10,462 bases of DNA, from contig JANXNM010000808.1 in NCBI GenBank assembly GCA_025354065.1, positions 1 to 10,462 on the forward strand, given 5' to 3'. Positions 1-7,331 of this stretch are shown here, one piece after another. A model generated the notes under the pieces. That model saw nothing but the letters and a program-made list of their open reading frames with translations, did no database searches and was not told where the DNA came from. How positions within the stretch are numbered: position 1 is the first letter of the stretch; each line of letters opens with the position of its first letter. The stretch comes from Synechococcales cyanobacterium 340R_concoct_173_sub (lineage in GTDB: Bacteria > Cyanobacteriota > Cyanobacteriia > Leptolyngbyales > Leptolyngbyaceae). The position numbers and the translations under genes were made by a program.

Positions 1-1
1 C

Positions 2-2431
2 TTGGGGCACAACTTTGTGGGAACCGAACAGATTCTCTTAGGTCTGATCGGCGAAGGAACAGGTGTGGCAGCCAAAGTTCTGAAATCCATGGGGGTCAAC
101 CTCAAGGATGCTCGCATCGAAGTGGAAAAAATTATTGGTCGGGGATCGGGATTTGTCGCTGTCGAAATTCCCTTTACTCCTCGTGCCAAGCGAGTGTTGG
201 AATTGTCTCTTGAAGAGGCTCGTCAACTCGGTCACAACTACATCGGTACAGAGCATCTGCTTCTCGGTCTGATCCGTGAAGGGGAAGGCGTTGCTGCACG
301 AGTATTAGAGAATCTCGGTGTCGATCTTTCTAAAGTCCGTACCCAAGTCATTCGGATGCTGGGCGAGACTGCAGAAGTCGGTGCTGGTGGTGGATCTGGT
401 GGACGGACCAAGACTCCAACCTTGGATGAGTTTGGGGTGAACTTGACTCAATCGGCGATGGACGGAAAACTAGATCCGGTCGTCGGTCGTGAGAAAGAAG
501 TCGATCGGGTGATTCAAATCTTGGGTCGTCGAACAAAAAACAATCCCGTCCTCATCGGTGAACCTGGTGTGGGTAAGACGGCGATCGCAGAAGGCCTAGC
601 TCAGCGAATAGCCGACCAAAATGTCCCGGATATTTTGGAAGAAAAGCGTGTTATGACCTTGGATGTTGGCTTGCTCGTCGCAGGGACCAAGTATCGAGGT
701 GAATTTGAAGAACGCCTCAAAAAAATCATGGACGAGATCCGCTCTGCCGGAAACGTCATCTTGGTAATTGATGAAGTTCACACTTTGATTGGTGCAGGTG
801 CCGCAGAGGGTGCGATCGATGCCGCCAATATTCTCAAGCCTGCTTTGGCTCGGGGTGAATTGCAATGTATTGGTGCCACAACTCTGGACGAATATCGTAA
901 ACACATCGAGCGGGATGCGGCCCTAGAGCGTCGTTTCCAGCCTGTAATGGTGGGTGAACCTTCAGTCGAAGAAACCATCGAAATTCTTCAAGGCTTGCGC
1001 GATCGTTATGAAACGCACCACAAACTGATCATTTCGGACGAGGCGTTGGAAGCAGCAGCGACACTGGCCGATCGATATATTAGCGATCGTTTCCTACCAG
1101 ACAAGGCGATCGATTTGATGGACGAAGCTGGATCTCGTGTCAGGTTGGCAAGATACCAGCGCTCTGCTGAAGAGAAGGAACTTGATGCAGACCTGAAGAA
1201 ACTGCTGAAGGAAAAAGACGATGCAGTGCGAAATCAGGACTTCGACAAAGCAGGTGCCTTACGCGATCGAGAGGGAGAAATCCGTCAACAATTGAAAGAC
1301 AAGAGCCAAGAGCGTAAAGACGCAGCGGCTGAGAAAGATGCTCAGAAGCCAATTGTTACTGAGGAAGACATCGCCCACATTGTCGCTTCTTGGACAGGAG
1401 TTCCTGTTAGTAAGCTGACGGAATCTGAATCCGAAAAGCTGCTCCATATGGAAGACACGCTACATACGCGCCTTATTGGTCAAGATGAAGCGGTGAAAGC
1501 AGTTTCTCGGGCCATCCGTCGAGCAAGAGTTGGGCTTAAGAATCCCGATCGTCCGATCGCATCCTTTATCTTTTCGGGTCCAACCGGAGTCGGTAAAACG
1601 GAACTAGCCAAGTCCTTGGCGGCCTATTTCTTTGGTTCAGAAGAGTCAATGGTTCGCCTGGATATGTCTGAATACATGGAGCGCCACACCGTCTCGAAGC
1701 TGGTGGGTTCTCCTCCTGGCTACGTCGGCTATAACGAAGGCGGTCAGCTCACTGAAGCGGTTCGCCGTAAGCCTTACACGGTGTTGTTATTCGACGAAAT
1801 CGAAAAGGCGCACCCTGATGTGTTCAACATGTTGCTCCAAATTCTAGAAGATGGTCGTTTGACTGACTCTAAGGGCCGCGTCGTAGACTTCAAGAACACC
1901 TTGATTATCATGACCTCAAACATTGGGTCTAAGGTGATTGAGAAGGGTGCGAATACACTTGGGTTTGACTTTGCCACTGAGGATCCAAATGAATCTCAGT
2001 ACAACCGTCTGAAATCGCTGGTTAACGAAGAGTTGAAGCAGTACTTCCGTCCAGAATTCCTCAATCGTCTCGATGAGATTATTGTCTTCCGTCAATTGAC
2101 GAAGGATGAGGTGAAGGAAATCGCGGAAATCTTGCTGAAAGACATCTTCAAACGATTAACCAAGCAAGGCATTAGCCTCAAGGTAACGGACAAGTTTAAG
2201 GATCGTCTTATCGAAGAAGGCTACAACCCAAGCTACGGTGCTCGTCCATTGCGTCGCGCTATTATGCGACTTCTAGAAGACTCACTTGCCGAGGAGATTC
2301 TGTCCGGTCGCGTTAAGGACGGAGACACAGCAGTTGTTGATGTCGATGAAGCGGGCCAAGTCAAGATCCTTAATGATTCGCTGGATGGTGCTGCACCGGA
2401 ACGTGAATTGATTGCTCAAGGTGCTGAGTAA
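2..2431 (+). CDS. clpC: ClpC, AAA+ unfoldase of the Clp protease (5'-truncated)
   Basis: This is the ATP-dependent Hsp100 chaperone that unfolds substrates and feeds them to the ClpP/ClpR peptidase in the cytoplasm. The frame is open from the window edge; the first readable codon (TTG) is an internal Leu, and by comparison with known ClpC about 20 N-terminal codons are missing. Over the 809 visible residues I see two Clp-N repeats (about 1-50 and 65-120), a Gly-rich linker (128-135), AAA-1 with Walker A GEPGVGKT (186-193), Walker B D257-E258 and arginine R310/R311, the ClpC-type middle domain with a UVR-like stretch (about 405-440), then AAA-2 with Walker A GPTGVGKT (526-533), Walker B D598-E599 and sensor-2 GARPLRR (746-752). 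The tripeptide LGF (653-655) matches the ClpP-docking loop, so this is a protease partner, which ClpB is not. All key residues are intact. It ends in TAA followed by a hairpin terminator. Confidence 0.97.
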   Translation: MGHNFVGTEQILLGLIGEGTGVAAKVLKSMGVNLKDARIEVEKIIGRGSGFVAVEIPFTPRAKRVLELSLEEARQLGHNYIGTEHLLLGLIREGEGVAARVLENLGVDLSKVRTQVIRMLGETAEVGAGGGSGGRTKTPTLDEFGVNLTQSAMDGKLDPVVGREKEVDRVIQILGRRTKNNPVLIGEPGVGKTAIAEGLAQRIADQNVPDILEEKRVMTLDVGLLVAGTKYRGEFEERLKKIMDEIRSAGNVILVIDEVHTLIGAGAAEGAIDAANILKPALARGELQCIGATTLDEYRKHIERDAALERRFQPVMVGEPSVEETIEILQGLRDRYETHHKLIISDEALEAAATLADRYISDRFLPDKAIDLMDEAGSRVRLARYQRSAEEKELDADLKKLLKEKDDAVRNQDFDKAGALRDREGEIRQQLKDKSQERKDAAAEKDAQKPIVTEEDIAHIVASWTGVPVSKLTESESEKLLHMEDTLHTRLIGQDEAVKAVSRAIRRARVGLKNPDRPIASFIFSGPTGVGKTELAKSLAAYFFGSEESMVRLDMSEYMERHTVSKLVGSPPGYVGYNEGGQLTEAVRRKPYTVLLFDEIEKAHPDVFNMLLQILEDGRLTDSKGRVVDFKNTLIIMTSNIGSKVIEKGANTLGFDFATEDPNESQYNRLKSLVNEELKQYFRPEFLNRLDEIIVFRQLTKDEVKEIAEILLKDIFKRLTKQGISLKVTDKFKDRLIEEGYNPSYGARPLRRAIMRLLEDSLAEEILSGRVKDGDTAVVDVDEAGQVKILNDSLDGAAPERELIAQGAE

Positions 2432-2490
2432 ACGATCGATTCAAGCATGTTTTAGTTGTGTCTAATTTCTTACAGACGATTGAATAAATT

Positions 2491-2523
2491 AAAAAAGTGA
2501 GTCCGTTTGTTGGCTCACTTTTT
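2491..2523. terminator. Bidirectional hairpin terminator between clpC and the GGDEF-EAL gene
   Basis: Arms AAAAAGTGAG (2492-2501) and CTCACTTTTT (2514-2523) pair perfectly. After one bulged T (2502), an inner CC/GG pair (2503-2504 with 2512-2513) extends the stem, leaving a 7-nt loop. Because one side is an A-run and the other a T-run, the transcript ends in a U-tract whichever strand is read. It lies 60 bp past the clpC stop and about 140 bp past the stop of the convergent gene, so it can serve both. Confidence 0.82.
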
Positions 2524-2664
2524 CATTGAATTACTAAAAGATTTACCTTTAATGGAATCAATAAATACTGAGCATGAATTTACGCAACTGAAGTAAACAA
2601 CGCTCGTTTTTTATTGAAGTTCATAACTCTAATGAGATTCTACATTCAACACTTTAGGCTCCCG

Positions 2665-4854
2665 CTAACTCGGCAACACCTGGGCAACGTGATCCAATGG
2701 ATTAACCTGGGTGAGAAAAATATTAGTATCTTCCGCACTCATCGGCTTCGAGAATAAATACCCTTGGCCATATTCACATTTCAACATCTTTAGCTGAGCC
2801 AATTGTTTAGTCGTTTCCACCCCTTCCGCGATCACATCCATACCTAAATTCCAGGCAAGAGTAATAATAGTTCGTACCAGCTCCAGCTTCTCGCCATCAG
2901 TATCGACACGGCTGATGAACGATCGGTCAATTTTCAAGATGTCCATCGGAAAACGATAGAGATAGCCTAGTGAAGAATACCCGGTCCCAAAGTCATCTAC
3001 CGAAAGCTGAATGCCCATTGACTTCAACTGAAGCAGCGTATCCATTGCCGACTCAGTATTCTCCATAATGGCTGTTTCCGTGATCTCTAGCTTCAGGCAA
3101 GCCGGACTCAAACCCGTCTCCTTCAAAACATCCCGCAGCAGCTCAATGGTCCCGCGCTGAGAGAATTGACGGCTCGACAGATTCACGCTGATGCTTAAAC
3201 GACGATGCTGAGGATAAAGACGCTGCCACTCGCTGAGCTGGCGACAAGCCTCCCGTAGAATTAACTGACCCATAGGCAAAATCAATCCTGTCTCCTCCGC
3301 GATCGGAATGAAATCTCCCGGCGAAATCATCCCGCGTTCTGGGTGCATCCATCGAACCAGCGCTTCAAACCCGGCCAAACGTCCTGTTGTTAAAGAAACG
3401 ATCGGCTGATAGTAAACAACAAACTCCTCACGTTCGACAGCACGACGAAGATCATTTTCAAGCTGCATTTGGAGCATCGCTTGATTGTGCATCTCGGTAT
3501 CAAAGACTTCATGGCAAGCTTTTCCCAATGCCTTCGCTCGATACATCGCAATATCGGCCCCGCGTAACATATCTTCCGTATATTCAAAATCCGTACTACT
3601 CAGGGCAATTCCGATACTTACCGTCGTGAAAACTTCATGACCATTGAGATTAAAAGGACGGGACAGCTCAAGATGAATGCGCTCCGCAACTTGATGGGTG
3701 GACGACTCATCCTGAATATTATCCAGTAAAATTGTAAATTCATCCCCACCCAAACGGGCCACCAAATCCGATCGTTTCACACAAACTTCGAGCCGACGTG
3801 CGATCGCAATCAAGAGCTGATCCCCAACCAGATGGCCCAGACTATCATTGATCACCTTAAAGCGATCGAGATCTAGAAACAAAACTGCAAACAGATTATT
3901 TTCCTGCTCTCGACTGCGGGCAATCACATGTGTTAAGCGCTCTGTAAACAACAAGCGATTCGGCAACCCCGTCAACGGATCATGAAACGCATTCCGTCGA
4001 AGTTGCTCTTCTGCCTGTTTGCGTTCTGTTACTTCCCGCATGACCGACACAAAATGAGTCACTTGCCCATGCTCGTTGCGAATGGGTACAGTATTCATAT
4101 CAGCCCAGAAATAACTCTGATTTTGATGATGGAAAATTAATTCCGCTTTAGCCGACTCATGATTTTTAAGCGCTGTACGAATCCGATCGAGTTCTTCGAG
4201 ATCAGTCTTTGGCCCAACTAACAACTCCGCCGATCGGCCAATCACATCAGCCGCCCGATAACCCGTTACTTTTAAAAATGCTTCATTGATATAAACAATC
4301 CGAAGTCCTAACGGATCAACATCGCCTTCCACTTGAGAAATCATCACCATTTCATTGGCATTAACCACAACCGATTCCAAAAGCCGCAGATATTCTTCGA
4401 GCCATTTGCGCTCCGTAACATCGGTCACAGTAATCAAAGTGGCGATCGGATCACCTTCATCATTGTGAAGCGGAGTTGAATTAACCTCAGCCCAAAATTG
4501 ACGACCATCTTGGCGACGCAATTGTCCCTCACGCCAGTCACGAGAAGCAGAGGGCAACGCAGCATCTGTCGGAGGGCTAAAAAATGACCACCCTTCTATT
4601 AAGGAAAGAAAATCATAAGCTGGGAATCCAATCATCTCAGACGCAGAACATCCCACCAGTTTGGCTAAGCGAGAATTTGCATGAATAACACGATCGTGTA
4701 AATCCGTAACAATCACCCCATCATTTAAATTCTCAATGACTGTTTTGAGAATAAAATCATCTCCAACAGGATGATTTTGAGGGACGATCTGTGGAGTACT
4801 TTCCAAATGCTCTACTGATCGCTGAGTCAAAATGTTCAAACCTTTACTCACCAC
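2665..4854 (-). CDS. PAS-PAS-GGDEF-EAL cyclic-di-GMP synthase/phosphodiesterase
   Basis: This is a 729-residue hybrid enzyme that can in principle make c-di-GMP (GGDEF) and hydrolyse it to pGpG (EAL). In order: a short N-terminus, PAS-1 with PAC (about 33-150, ending DVTERK), PAS-2 with PAC (about 155-280, ending EVTERK), GGDEF (about 285-450) and EAL (about 465-720). The GGDEF domain has metal-site D328, N336/D337 and an intact GGDEF signature (369-373). The allosteric I-site RxxD is degenerate, reading KRSD (360-363). In the EAL domain E497 of EAL, N558, E590/E593, the DDFG motif (620-623), K641, E677 and Q697 are all present, so both active sites look competent. There is no transmembrane segment or signal peptide, so a cytosolic sensor is likely; the PAS ligand is unknown. 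The start is GTG (a second GTG follows), bounded by an in-frame TAA three codons upstream; no good Shine-Dalgarno is visible. Which activity dominates cannot be read from sequence. Confidence 0.93.
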   Translation of the reverse strand: MVSKGLNILTQRSVEHLESTPQIVPQNHPVGDDFILKTVIENLNDGVIVTDLHDRVIHANSRLAKLVGCSASEMIGFPAYDFLSLIEGWSFFSPPTDAALPSASRDWREGQLRRQDGRQFWAEVNSTPLHNDEGDPIATLITVTDVTERKWLEEYLRLLESVVVNANEMVMISQVEGDVDPLGLRIVYINEAFLKVTGYRAADVIGRSAELLVGPKTDLEELDRIRTALKNHESAKAELIFHHQNQSYFWADMNTVPIRNEHGQVTHFVSVMREVTERKQAEEQLRRNAFHDPLTGLPNRLLFTERLTHVIARSREQENNLFAVLFLDLDRFKVINDSLGHLVGDQLLIAIARRLEVCVKRSDLVARLGGDEFTILLDNIQDESSTHQVAERIHLELSRPFNLNGHEVFTTVSIGIALSSTDFEYTEDMLRGADIAMYRAKALGKACHEVFDTEMHNQAMLQMQLENDLRRAVEREEFVVYYQPIVSLTTGRLAGFEALVRWMHPERGMISPGDFIPIAEETGLILPMGQLILREACRQLSEWQRLYPQHRRLSISVNLSSRQFSQRGTIELLRDVLKETGLSPACLKLEITETAIMENTESAMDTLLQLKSMGIQLSVDDFGTGYSSLGYLYRFPMDILKIDRSFISRVDTDGEKLELVRTIITLAWNLGMDVIAEGVETTKQLAQLKMLKCEYGQGYLFSKPMSAEDTNIFLTQVNPLDHVAQVLPS

Positions 4855-5128
4855 AATATCTTAACCCGCTCTTATGCTACTAAAGTCAGTGAATATATAA
4901 AAAAAAATACCGAATTACCATTGCTAACTAAAAACATTTACTGAAGACAGGAGAACATTTGTGCGTTTGCTGCAATATAGACATTATGATTCATAGTCCC
5001 CAGCTTTGATCGAGAAATAGCTTTTAAAACAAGAAATATTCATCGAATATCTACGATAATGCCATATTTCACAATCCTACATTTCATCGATCGACACAAG
5101 TAATCGTTAAAAGCCAACGATCTAATAA
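4855..5128. other. AT-rich intergenic region upstream of the GGDEF-EAL gene
   Basis: This 274-bp non-coding stretch separates two genes on the minus strand and should hold the promoter of the GGDEF-EAL gene and the 3' end of the hydrolase transcript. It contains a poly-A/T run (about 4898-4908), a plus-strand Shine-Dalgarno-like AGGAG (4949-4953) before a 12-codon reading frame (see findings), and a 6-bp inverted repeat near the hydrolase stop. I could not identify a convincing -35/-10 pair or an RNA gene. Confidence 0.6.
5103..5121. repeat. Small inverted repeat just past the hydrolase stop codon
   Basis: ATCGTT (5103-5108) and AACGAT (5116-5121) are perfect inverted copies around a 7-nt spacer, 8 bp beyond the hydrolase stop. 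On the minus strand it could form a short hairpin at the end of that transcript. It has only six pairs and no U-tract, so it is weak as an intrinsic terminator and may be chance. Confidence 0.3.
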
Positions 5129-6103
5129 CTAGGCAGGTTCCGATGGGAAATCCGATCGCAAGCAATAAATAAATTTAATCAATAAATGGGCGATCGCCGT
5201 TGGATTATTTTGCGGGAGACCATGGCCTGCCTCAGGAATGACCATCAACTCAGCCCCTGAAATTTGCTGTTCATAGGTCTCACAGTGCCAAGCAGGAATA
5301 GTGTCGTCATCCTCAGCGGCTAAAATAAGAGTCGGCGCAACAATGACAGAAATATGCTTTTCAACGGTATCGATCGCATCTTCCGGTCTAAGGCGATCGA
5401 CCAAAAAAGATCGGGCCGCAGGTTGACGATTGAGTTCACGACGCGCCCAACAGACTAGTTCTAGCGTTTTTGTCTGACGGAATAGTATCGCTACAGGCTT
5501 CAGGCACCAAAGTAACGCATCAATAACAGGCGTTTGCCACAGTACCGGACGCATCCAGTTATATCGTCCACAGAATGAATCATCCCGGATGCCCGCTGGA
5601 GCCACTAGACATAAGGCGCTGACCTGATCTGGATAAGCAATGGTGTAAGCAGCAGACACCCAACCCCCGAAGGAGTGGCCAACCAAAACACAAGATTCCA
5701 AGCCCAATTGCTCTAAAACGGCCCGCAAAAATGCCACTTCTTGGGCCACAGTGTAAGCGACGGGAGGCTTAGACGATGCCCCGAAACCGAGCAAATCCAA
5801 TGCAATCAGATCGATCGCACTACCATTATCATTGCCATTATTTAAGGAATGATCTAAGGGGAGCATCTGGGAGATCTCTGCCATTACGCCTTGCCAATTT
5901 GCACTATCTCCGAGGAAGCCATGCAACAAAACAACAGGTGTTCCTTGATATCCCGATCGTCGATACGCCGCCTGCTGAGCTTTGGGAATCTCTGGAATAC
6001 CTTGCAATATGACCGGAATAAACTGTAGTGGAAATTCTAACTGAGATTTCTTTTGGTCAGATGAAGATTCAGTATGAAAATCTGATGGCTTTGATCGGGG
6101 CAT
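5129..6103 (-). CDS. Alpha/beta-fold hydrolase
   Basis: A 324-residue serine hydrolase of the alpha/beta-hydrolase superfamily. The fold signature is clear: the oxyanion motif LLHGFLGDSANW (59-70), the strand/turn DLLGFGASSKP (103-113), the nucleophile elbow GHSFGG with Ser144 (142-147), an acid in AAEDDDTIP (D265-D267, most likely D266), and catalytic His294 in EAGHG. The Ser-Asp-His triad is thus complete. A cap-like insert (about 172-245) lies between the nucleophile and the acid, as in epoxide-hydrolase, dehalogenase and C-C-hydrolase relatives; the substrate cannot be deduced. There is no signal peptide: the first 40 residues are polar then Pro/Ile-rich. A low-complexity Asn/Gly patch (88-95) interrupts the region before the second conserved strand and looks like a surface-loop insertion. 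The ATG start has no strong Shine-Dalgarno but has a plausible promoter just upstream. It is divergent from the Nif11 gene. Confidence 0.9.
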   Translation of the reverse strand: MPRSKPSDFHTESSSDQKKSQLEFPLQFIPVILQGIPEIPKAQQAAYRRSGYQGTPVVLLHGFLGDSANWQGVMAEISQMLPLDHSLNNGNDNGSAIDLIALDLLGFGASSKPPVAYTVAQEVAFLRAVLEQLGLESCVLVGHSFGGWVSAAYTIAYPDQVSALCLVAPAGIRDDSFCGRYNWMRPVLWQTPVIDALLWCLKPVAILFRQTKTLELVCWARRELNRQPAARSFLVDRLRPEDAIDTVEKHISVIVAPTLILAAEDDDTIPAWHCETYEQQISGAELMVIPEAGHGLPQNNPTAIAHLLIKFIYCLRSDFPSEPA

Positions 6104-6121
6104 ATTTAGGTGTTCTCTAAA

Positions 6122-6150
6122 ATTTTCTAAAACGGAAATAAAGTTTTCAA
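6122..6150 (-). promoter_or_regulatory. Candidate sigma-70-type promoter of the alpha/beta hydrolase gene
   Basis: Read on the minus strand, TTGAAA (6145-6150; 5 of 6 to TTGACA) is followed after exactly 17 bp by GAAAAT (6122-6127; 4 of 6 to TATAAT). The start codon is at 6103, which would give a leader of only about 10-15 nt. The spacing is ideal but the region is AT-rich, so this is a prediction. Confidence 0.4.
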
Positions 6151-6153
6151 CTA

Positions 6154-6175
6154 GAACTATCAGTGTGAATAGTTC
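6154..6175. promoter_or_regulatory. Operator-like inverted repeat in the divergent promoter region
   Basis: GAACTAT (6154-6160) and ATAGTTC (6169-6175) are perfect 7-bp inverted copies separated by 8 bp. The dyad sits directly upstream of the hydrolase -35 candidate (6145-6150) and directly upstream of a TATACT hexamer (6181-6186) that could be the -10 of the Nif11 gene. That placement and the size of the dyad suit a dimeric regulator acting on one or both genes. The binding protein is unknown. Confidence 0.45.
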
Positions 6176-6181
6176 CTTTCT

Positions 6182-6201
6182 ATACTGAAGACATACTGAA
6201 G
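6182..6201 (+). repeat. Tandem direct repeat upstream of the Nif11 gene
   Basis: ATACTGAAG occurs at 6182-6190 and again at 6193-6201, an 11-bp period (about one helical turn). The first copy overlaps the TATACT hexamer (6181-6186), a plausible -10 element for the downstream gene; I see no matching -35. The repeat could be a regulator site or a small local duplication. Confidence 0.4.
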
Positions 6202-6235
6202 GTCTATAGATTAGGATATTTAGTAATTAGTTTTT

Positions 6236-6256
6236 GCGGCTCAATGATTTGAGCGC
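6236..6256 (+). promoter_or_regulatory. Hairpin in the Nif11 leader, next to the ribosome-binding site
   Basis: CTCAA (6240-6244) pairs with TTGAG (6249-6253) around a 4-nt loop, and after one bulged G (6239) GCG (6236-6238) pairs with CGC (6254-6256), giving an eight-pair stem. The Shine-Dalgarno GGAG (6257-6260) begins at the very next base. In an otherwise AT-rich leader this could influence translation or protect the 5' end; no function is demonstrated. Confidence 0.45.
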
Positions 6257-6270
6257 GGAGAGAAAACAGA

Positions 6271-6519
6271 ATGTCAATTAAGAGTGCTGCCCGTTTTTTA
6301 TCTGCTGCATCTCGTGATCAGGAGATGCGCGATCGATTCAAAGCAGTTCAATCGCCAGAGGATTTCCTGTGTGTTTCCCGAGAAATGGGTTATAGCTTTA
6401 CAACCGCAGACCTCAAAAAAATTATCACCCTAAAAAGCCGAAATATTCAAGTTCGACGCACCACAGGAGTCTGGCGTTGGTTACGGGAGGTAAATTGGGT
6501 TGACCGCCATTCATCTTAG
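6271..6519 (+). CDS. Nif11-domain small protein
   Basis: This 82-residue protein matches the Nif11 family (first named from nitrogen-fixation clusters, later recognised as leader domains of some ribosomal peptide natural products). The N-terminal helix MSIKSAARFLSAASRDQEMR, the central region DRFKAVQSPEDFLCVSREMG and YSFTTADLKK follow the family pattern of a short helical domain ending in a 'Gly-Tyr-x-Phe-Thr' turn and a final helix. The C-terminal part (about 62-82) is different: Arg-rich, with W68, W70 and W76, and ends in DRHSS. I see no Gly-Gly cleavage site and no Cys/Ser/Thr-rich core peptide, and no modification enzyme or transporter beside it, so this is more likely a stand-alone Nif11 protein than a lanthipeptide precursor. 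The ATG follows GGAG (6257-6260) at a 10-nt spacing. Its biological role is unknown. Confidence 0.85.
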   Translation: MSIKSAARFLSAASRDQEMRDRFKAVQSPEDFLCVSREMGYSFTTADLKKIITLKSRNIQVRRTTGVWRWLREVNWVDRHSS

Positions 6520-6595
6520 CTCTTGAATCCTAGCTTACGAATACTGGTACCCTCACCCTAAACGATCGGGCTTAACCTTCCTCAACTCTTACCTG

Positions 6596-7246
6596 TTACA
6601 ACTGTGTTTGAGCTTCTACCGCTTTCCGCAATCGATCGACATCGCTGTGGAGTCCGTAGGTATCCAAACGATAGCTTAACGGATAGGCGATCAAGCGTGC
6701 AGTGCTGTGGAACAGGGTATCAATTTCGATTAGCCCATTTTCCCGTAGAGTATTGCCCGTTGCAACTAGATCTACGATCGCTTCGGACATTCCAGTAATC
6801 GGTCCAAGTTCGACCGAGCCGTGGAGTGGAACAATTTCTACAGGCAAATCTAATCCATCAAAATAATCTCGTGCGCAATGAACAAAAGACGAAGCAACCC
6901 GTCCCTGCATGGGTAACTCTAAAGACGATCGGTAAGGGCTAGAGGCTTTGACGGCCACGGACAATCGGCAACCTCCAAACTTTAGATCTAATACTTGAGC
7001 CACATTGGGTTTCTTTTCTCGAATGACGTCATAACCCACTACACCGAGCTGCGCTTGACCATATTCGACATAAACTGGAACATCTCCATTCCGAACCAAG
7101 AGTGCTTTGGCGCGTCCTGTGGGTTCCACAATTTGCAACTGACGACATCCCGGCTCTAAAAAACCACTGAAGTCTAAGCCAATTGATTGAAAAAGTTTGA
7201 TACTTTCCTTGAGCAGAGAGCCTTTAGCAAGGGCGATCGTTAGCAT
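6596..7246 (-). CDS. hisG: ATP phosphoribosyltransferase, short form (histidine biosynthesis step 1)
   Basis: The enzyme joins ATP and PRPP to form phosphoribosyl-ATP, the committed first step of histidine synthesis, in the cytoplasm. At 216 residues it is the short HisG form: it starts [12 protein letters not shown], carries the conserved [15 protein letters not shown] region (60-74) and FVHCARDYF (121-129), [11 protein letters not shown] (142-152), and the PRPP-binding loop [15 protein letters not shown] (156-170), then ends soon after without the C-terminal regulatory domain of the long form. Short HisG proteins normally work as a hetero-octamer with HisZ, a histidyl-tRNA-synthetase paralogue, which also carries feedback inhibition; hisZ is not in this window. 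One small departure is AKGS near the N-terminus, where PKGR is more usual. The ATG has only a weak AAGAGA upstream. It stands alone, divergent from the response regulator by 85 bp and convergent with the Nif11 gene; no terminator is evident between them. Confidence 0.95.
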   Translation of the reverse strand: MLTIALAKGSLLKESIKLFQSIGLDFSGFLEPGCRQLQIVEPTGRAKALLVRNGDVPVYVEYGQAQLGVVGYDVIREKKPNVAQVLDLKFGGCRLSVAVKASSPYRSSLELPMQGRVASSFVHCARDYFDGLDLPVEIVPLHGSVELGPITGMSEAIVDLVATGNTLRENGLIEIDTLFHSTARLIAYPLSYRLDTYGLHSDVDRLRKAVEAQTQL

Positions 7247-7331
7247 ATAAATCTCTTTTTAGTTGTCTTTATTTTAGAATAGCGAGAATCGGGCTACATT
7301 TGAGGCGATAGACTAAGAGGCTTGCGCAAAG

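Noticed and set aside
2..4. TTG at the window start as the initiation codon of clpC
   Set aside because: Known ClpC proteins continue about 20 residues upstream of this point, and TTG encodes the internal Leu of [10 protein letters not shown]. The gene is cut by the window edge.
596..904. A 102-codon minus-strand open frame inside clpC
   Set aside because: It is fully antisense to highly conserved ClpC codons, and the protein resembles nothing I know. The same applies to the other short antisense frames in clpC.
3387..3629. An 80-codon plus-strand frame inside the GGDEF-EAL gene
   Set aside because: It is antisense to the GGDEF-EAL junction, where domain motifs are intact on the minus strand; no ribosome site or family match.
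6271..6519. Nif11 gene as the precursor of a ribosomal peptide product
   Set aside because: There is no Gly-Gly cleavage site, no core rich in modifiable residues, and no biosynthetic or export gene nearby. A distant cluster cannot be ruled out.
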